Notes under the pieces: model-generated | What the model was told of the DNA's origin: nothing | What the model saw: the letters and a program-made list of their open reading frames with translations, nothing else | Database searches by the model: none | Source: Vulcanimicrobiota bacterium | GTDB taxonomy: Bacteria; Pseudomonadota; Gammaproteobacteria; Xanthomonadales; Rhodanobacteraceae | Length of the DNA stretch: 39,287 nucleotides | Assembly (NCBI GenBank): GCA_903970555.1 | Contig: CAJCJD010000041.1 | Span: 1-39,287, forward strand | Reading direction: 5' to 3' | In this document: one piece after another, positions 37,754-39,287 of the stretch | How the letters are laid out: the number at the start of each line of letters is the position of its first letter | Position numbering within the stretch: position 1 is the first letter of the stretch | Program-made: the position numbers and the translations under genes

Positions 37754-38501
37754 GGCATACCTTATCTGTTGGCGTACTCGACTACGAAACAATCATAGGC
37801 AGCGTTAAAGAACTGCTATGGGCTAGTTGCCGATGCTCATGGACATGTGAGGAAAGCGGCGCGAAGTACGTCAGGCGCCATCGAGGGCACATGCAACACA
37901 TGGTATTTGCACGGATAGACGTCCGTAAGACGGATTTCGTATTACAGCTGCGGGTCGCGCGAATAAGGCCGGCGGGGAAACGGTCTTCTCTATTTGGCCC
38001 GCGTAAACGAGAGAGCGACAGCAAATGACGTGCCATGTAACGTTATTGCATAACCGATACATCAGTGCATGGATCTCGCCACCAGCGCCACACCTTGCCG
38101 TTGTGTCGGAACATGGTTGAGCGAGCAACGATTGGCTGAATCCCCCGCGTTCAAACGCAGCCATGTGTCGGAAACCGCATGTGGGCCATGTGCAGTATTC
38201 GGCCGTCGCGGAGGTTGGCGATACCTGTCCAGACGCGGCTAAACAACGCATTCACTTCATTTCAACGCTATGTTTGTTAGCTAACGAAGGAGAACAGGCA
38301 GCTTTTAACATTTTGCGGGATGTGTTCGGCGAGATACGGCCTTCGGGTCAAAAGCGGCCAATTTTCGAAGGAGGCGCAGAGTTCCGTTTTCGCCAAATAG
38401 ATCCCGCAAATGAATGTAGTTTGTCACGCGATGTGCGCGGCACCATCGGCGTCCTTTCGGGGGGAGGAATCGTCTGAATCACTGTGATGAGGAGACGCCC
38501 C
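37754..38501. other. Large intergenic region without a convincing gene
   Basis: No open frame here has a credible start, codon pattern or domain (frames at 37741-38028 and 38163-38477 were examined). Small symmetric elements are TCCGT-AAG-ACGGA (37922-37934) and GTTAGCTAAC (38276-38285). The right part must hold the promoter and long leader of the OmpA gene; a small RNA cannot be excluded. Confidence 0.5.
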
Positions 38502-39287
38502 ATGAAGTATAGGAATCTGACCGTTCTGATTGCTCTAAGCCTGGGATGCATGGGGGTCGTCCATGCGCAGGACAACACAACAACGGCGGCAGGAAGTTCA
38601 GGTAGTGACATCACGTCCACCAGCTTTGACGATCGTTGGTATGTCGGACCGATGGTTGGTTACTACCATAACGACACCAAGCGGCTGACCAACAAGAATC
38701 AAATCTATTACGGTCTGGACGTGGGCAAGTTCATCTCGCCGAACGTGTCGATCGATATCTTCGCGGATCGTACGCGCCGCACTTTCCGTGGCTATCTCGA
38801 CGCGGGACGGTGGGCAAGCAATAACATCGGCGTCGACGCGCGCTATTTCTTCCTCGACTGGAATGCATGGCGTCCGTACCTGGTTGGCGGCGTGATGGCC
38901 AGCCAGCACATCAATACGTTCGATCGCAAGGTCGAGCCTGCTGCTGAAGGTGGTTTCGGTTTGTCCAAGACCGTTACCGAGAACATCGATTTTCGCGCTG
39001 AAGTCAAATATCGCTATGACTGGGATGACAAGACCTTCCCGCAGCGTAACGGTTATGGCGATGCGTTGATCGATTTCGCTTTGTTGTTCCGTCTTGGTCC
39101 GCCGCCGCAACCGGCTGCACCACCGCCGCCTCCACCGCCTCCGCCGCCGGACTGCTCCAAGCAGTTCCGCAATGGCGTGAACCTGTGCGACAACAAGTGC
39201 CCGGATCTGCCGGAAGGCACGATCGTCGGCCCGGATGGCTGCCCGCAGAAGGTCGTGATCGACCTGAAGGGTGTCAACTTCAAGTTC
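38502..39287 (+). CDS. OmpA-family outer-membrane protein, truncated by window edge
   Basis: The 262 visible residues begin with a signal peptide (about 1-22, MKYRNLTVLIALSLG, cleavage near VHA-QDN) and a GAGGAG ribosome-binding site 7 nt before the ATG. An 8-stranded barrel (about 40-195) includes WYVGPMVGYYHND, GLDVGKFISPNVSIDIF and RPYLVGGVMASQ. A proline run of ten residues follows, in the linker QPAAPPPPPPPPPPD. The next part, CSKQFRNGVNLCDNKCPDLP, is cysteine-rich and leads into the start of the OmpA peptidoglycan-binding domain, which is cut off after about residue 262. The reading frame is open at the right end of the window. Confidence 0.93.
   Translation, partial: MKYRNLTVLIALSLGCMGVVHAQDNTTTAAGSSGSDITSTSFDDRWYVGPMVGYYHNDTKRLTNKNQIYYGLDVGKFISPNVSIDIFADRTRRTFRGYLDAGRWASNNIGVDARYFFLDWNAWRPYLVGGVMASQHINTFDRKVEPAAEGGFGLSKTVTENIDFRAEVKYRYDWDDKTFPQRNGYGDALIDFALLFRLGPPPQPAAPPPPPPPPPPDCSKQFRNGVNLCDNKCPDLPEGTIVGPDGCPQKVVIDLKGVNFKF

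Noticed and set aside
38163..38477. 104-residue open frame before ompA
   Set aside because: It has no ribosome-binding site, no domain, and overlaps the likely ompA promoter and leader.

Overview
The window looks like a chromosomal segment from a gammaproteobacterium of the Xanthomonadales, most likely the Rhodanobacteraceae (Dyella, Luteibacter or Frateuria-like). The grounds are two large TonB-dependent receptors of the Xanthomonas type, secreted mannosidases, moderately high GC, and an OmpA protein with a proline-rich linker. This is inference from gene content; no rRNA, tRNA or housekeeping phylogenetic marker is present.

Region 1 (1-18 kb) is an energy-metabolism island. Twelve genes run leftward with very little spacing: a small SHOCT membrane protein, ackA, xfp, the full nine-gene N-type ATPase operon in the order atpD-C-Q-R-B-E-F-A-G, and a PPK2 polyphosphate kinase. 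On both sides lie rightward genes. At the left are a two-domain PRC-barrel protein and a cytoplasmic glycoamylase-like protein; at the right are a second PRC-barrel paralogue, a Pat-like GNAT acetyltransferase and a divergent NRAMP-type transporter. Phosphoketolase plus acetate kinase makes ATP from sugar phosphates via acetyl phosphate, PPK2 interconverts polyphosphate and nucleotides, and the N-ATPase is a laterally mobile ion pump that usually occurs beside a housekeeping F-ATPase. Together they suggest a cassette for ATP supply and ion homeostasis under low oxygen or energy stress. A perfect 8-bp-arm palindrome lies upstream of the leftward genes.

Region 2 (18-22.4 kb) holds a convergent gap with an unusual array of YAAC-N2-TGTCG-N5-CGACA units, then a leftward two-gene mannosidase operon (GH2 beta-mannosidase, GH125 exo-alpha-mannosidase) suited to trimming N-glycan or mannan cores.

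Region 3 (22.5-28 kb) is a mixed set: a DUF899 thioredoxin-like protein, a small secreted Gly/Tyr/Pro/His-rich protein with a clear terminator, a TetR regulator divergent from an UlaG/NAPE-PLD-like metallo-hydrolase, and a DUF3574 lipoprotein followed by an NCS2-like permease.

Region 4 (28-39.3 kb) has a TonB-dependent receptor divergent from the lipoprotein/permease pair. It continues with a leftward Oar-like TonB receptor followed by a secreted thioredoxin-like/TPR protein, a leftward cysteine dioxygenase plus FAD/NAD(P) flavoprotein operon ending in a strong terminator, about 750 bp without a convincing gene, and an OmpA-family porin cut by the right edge.
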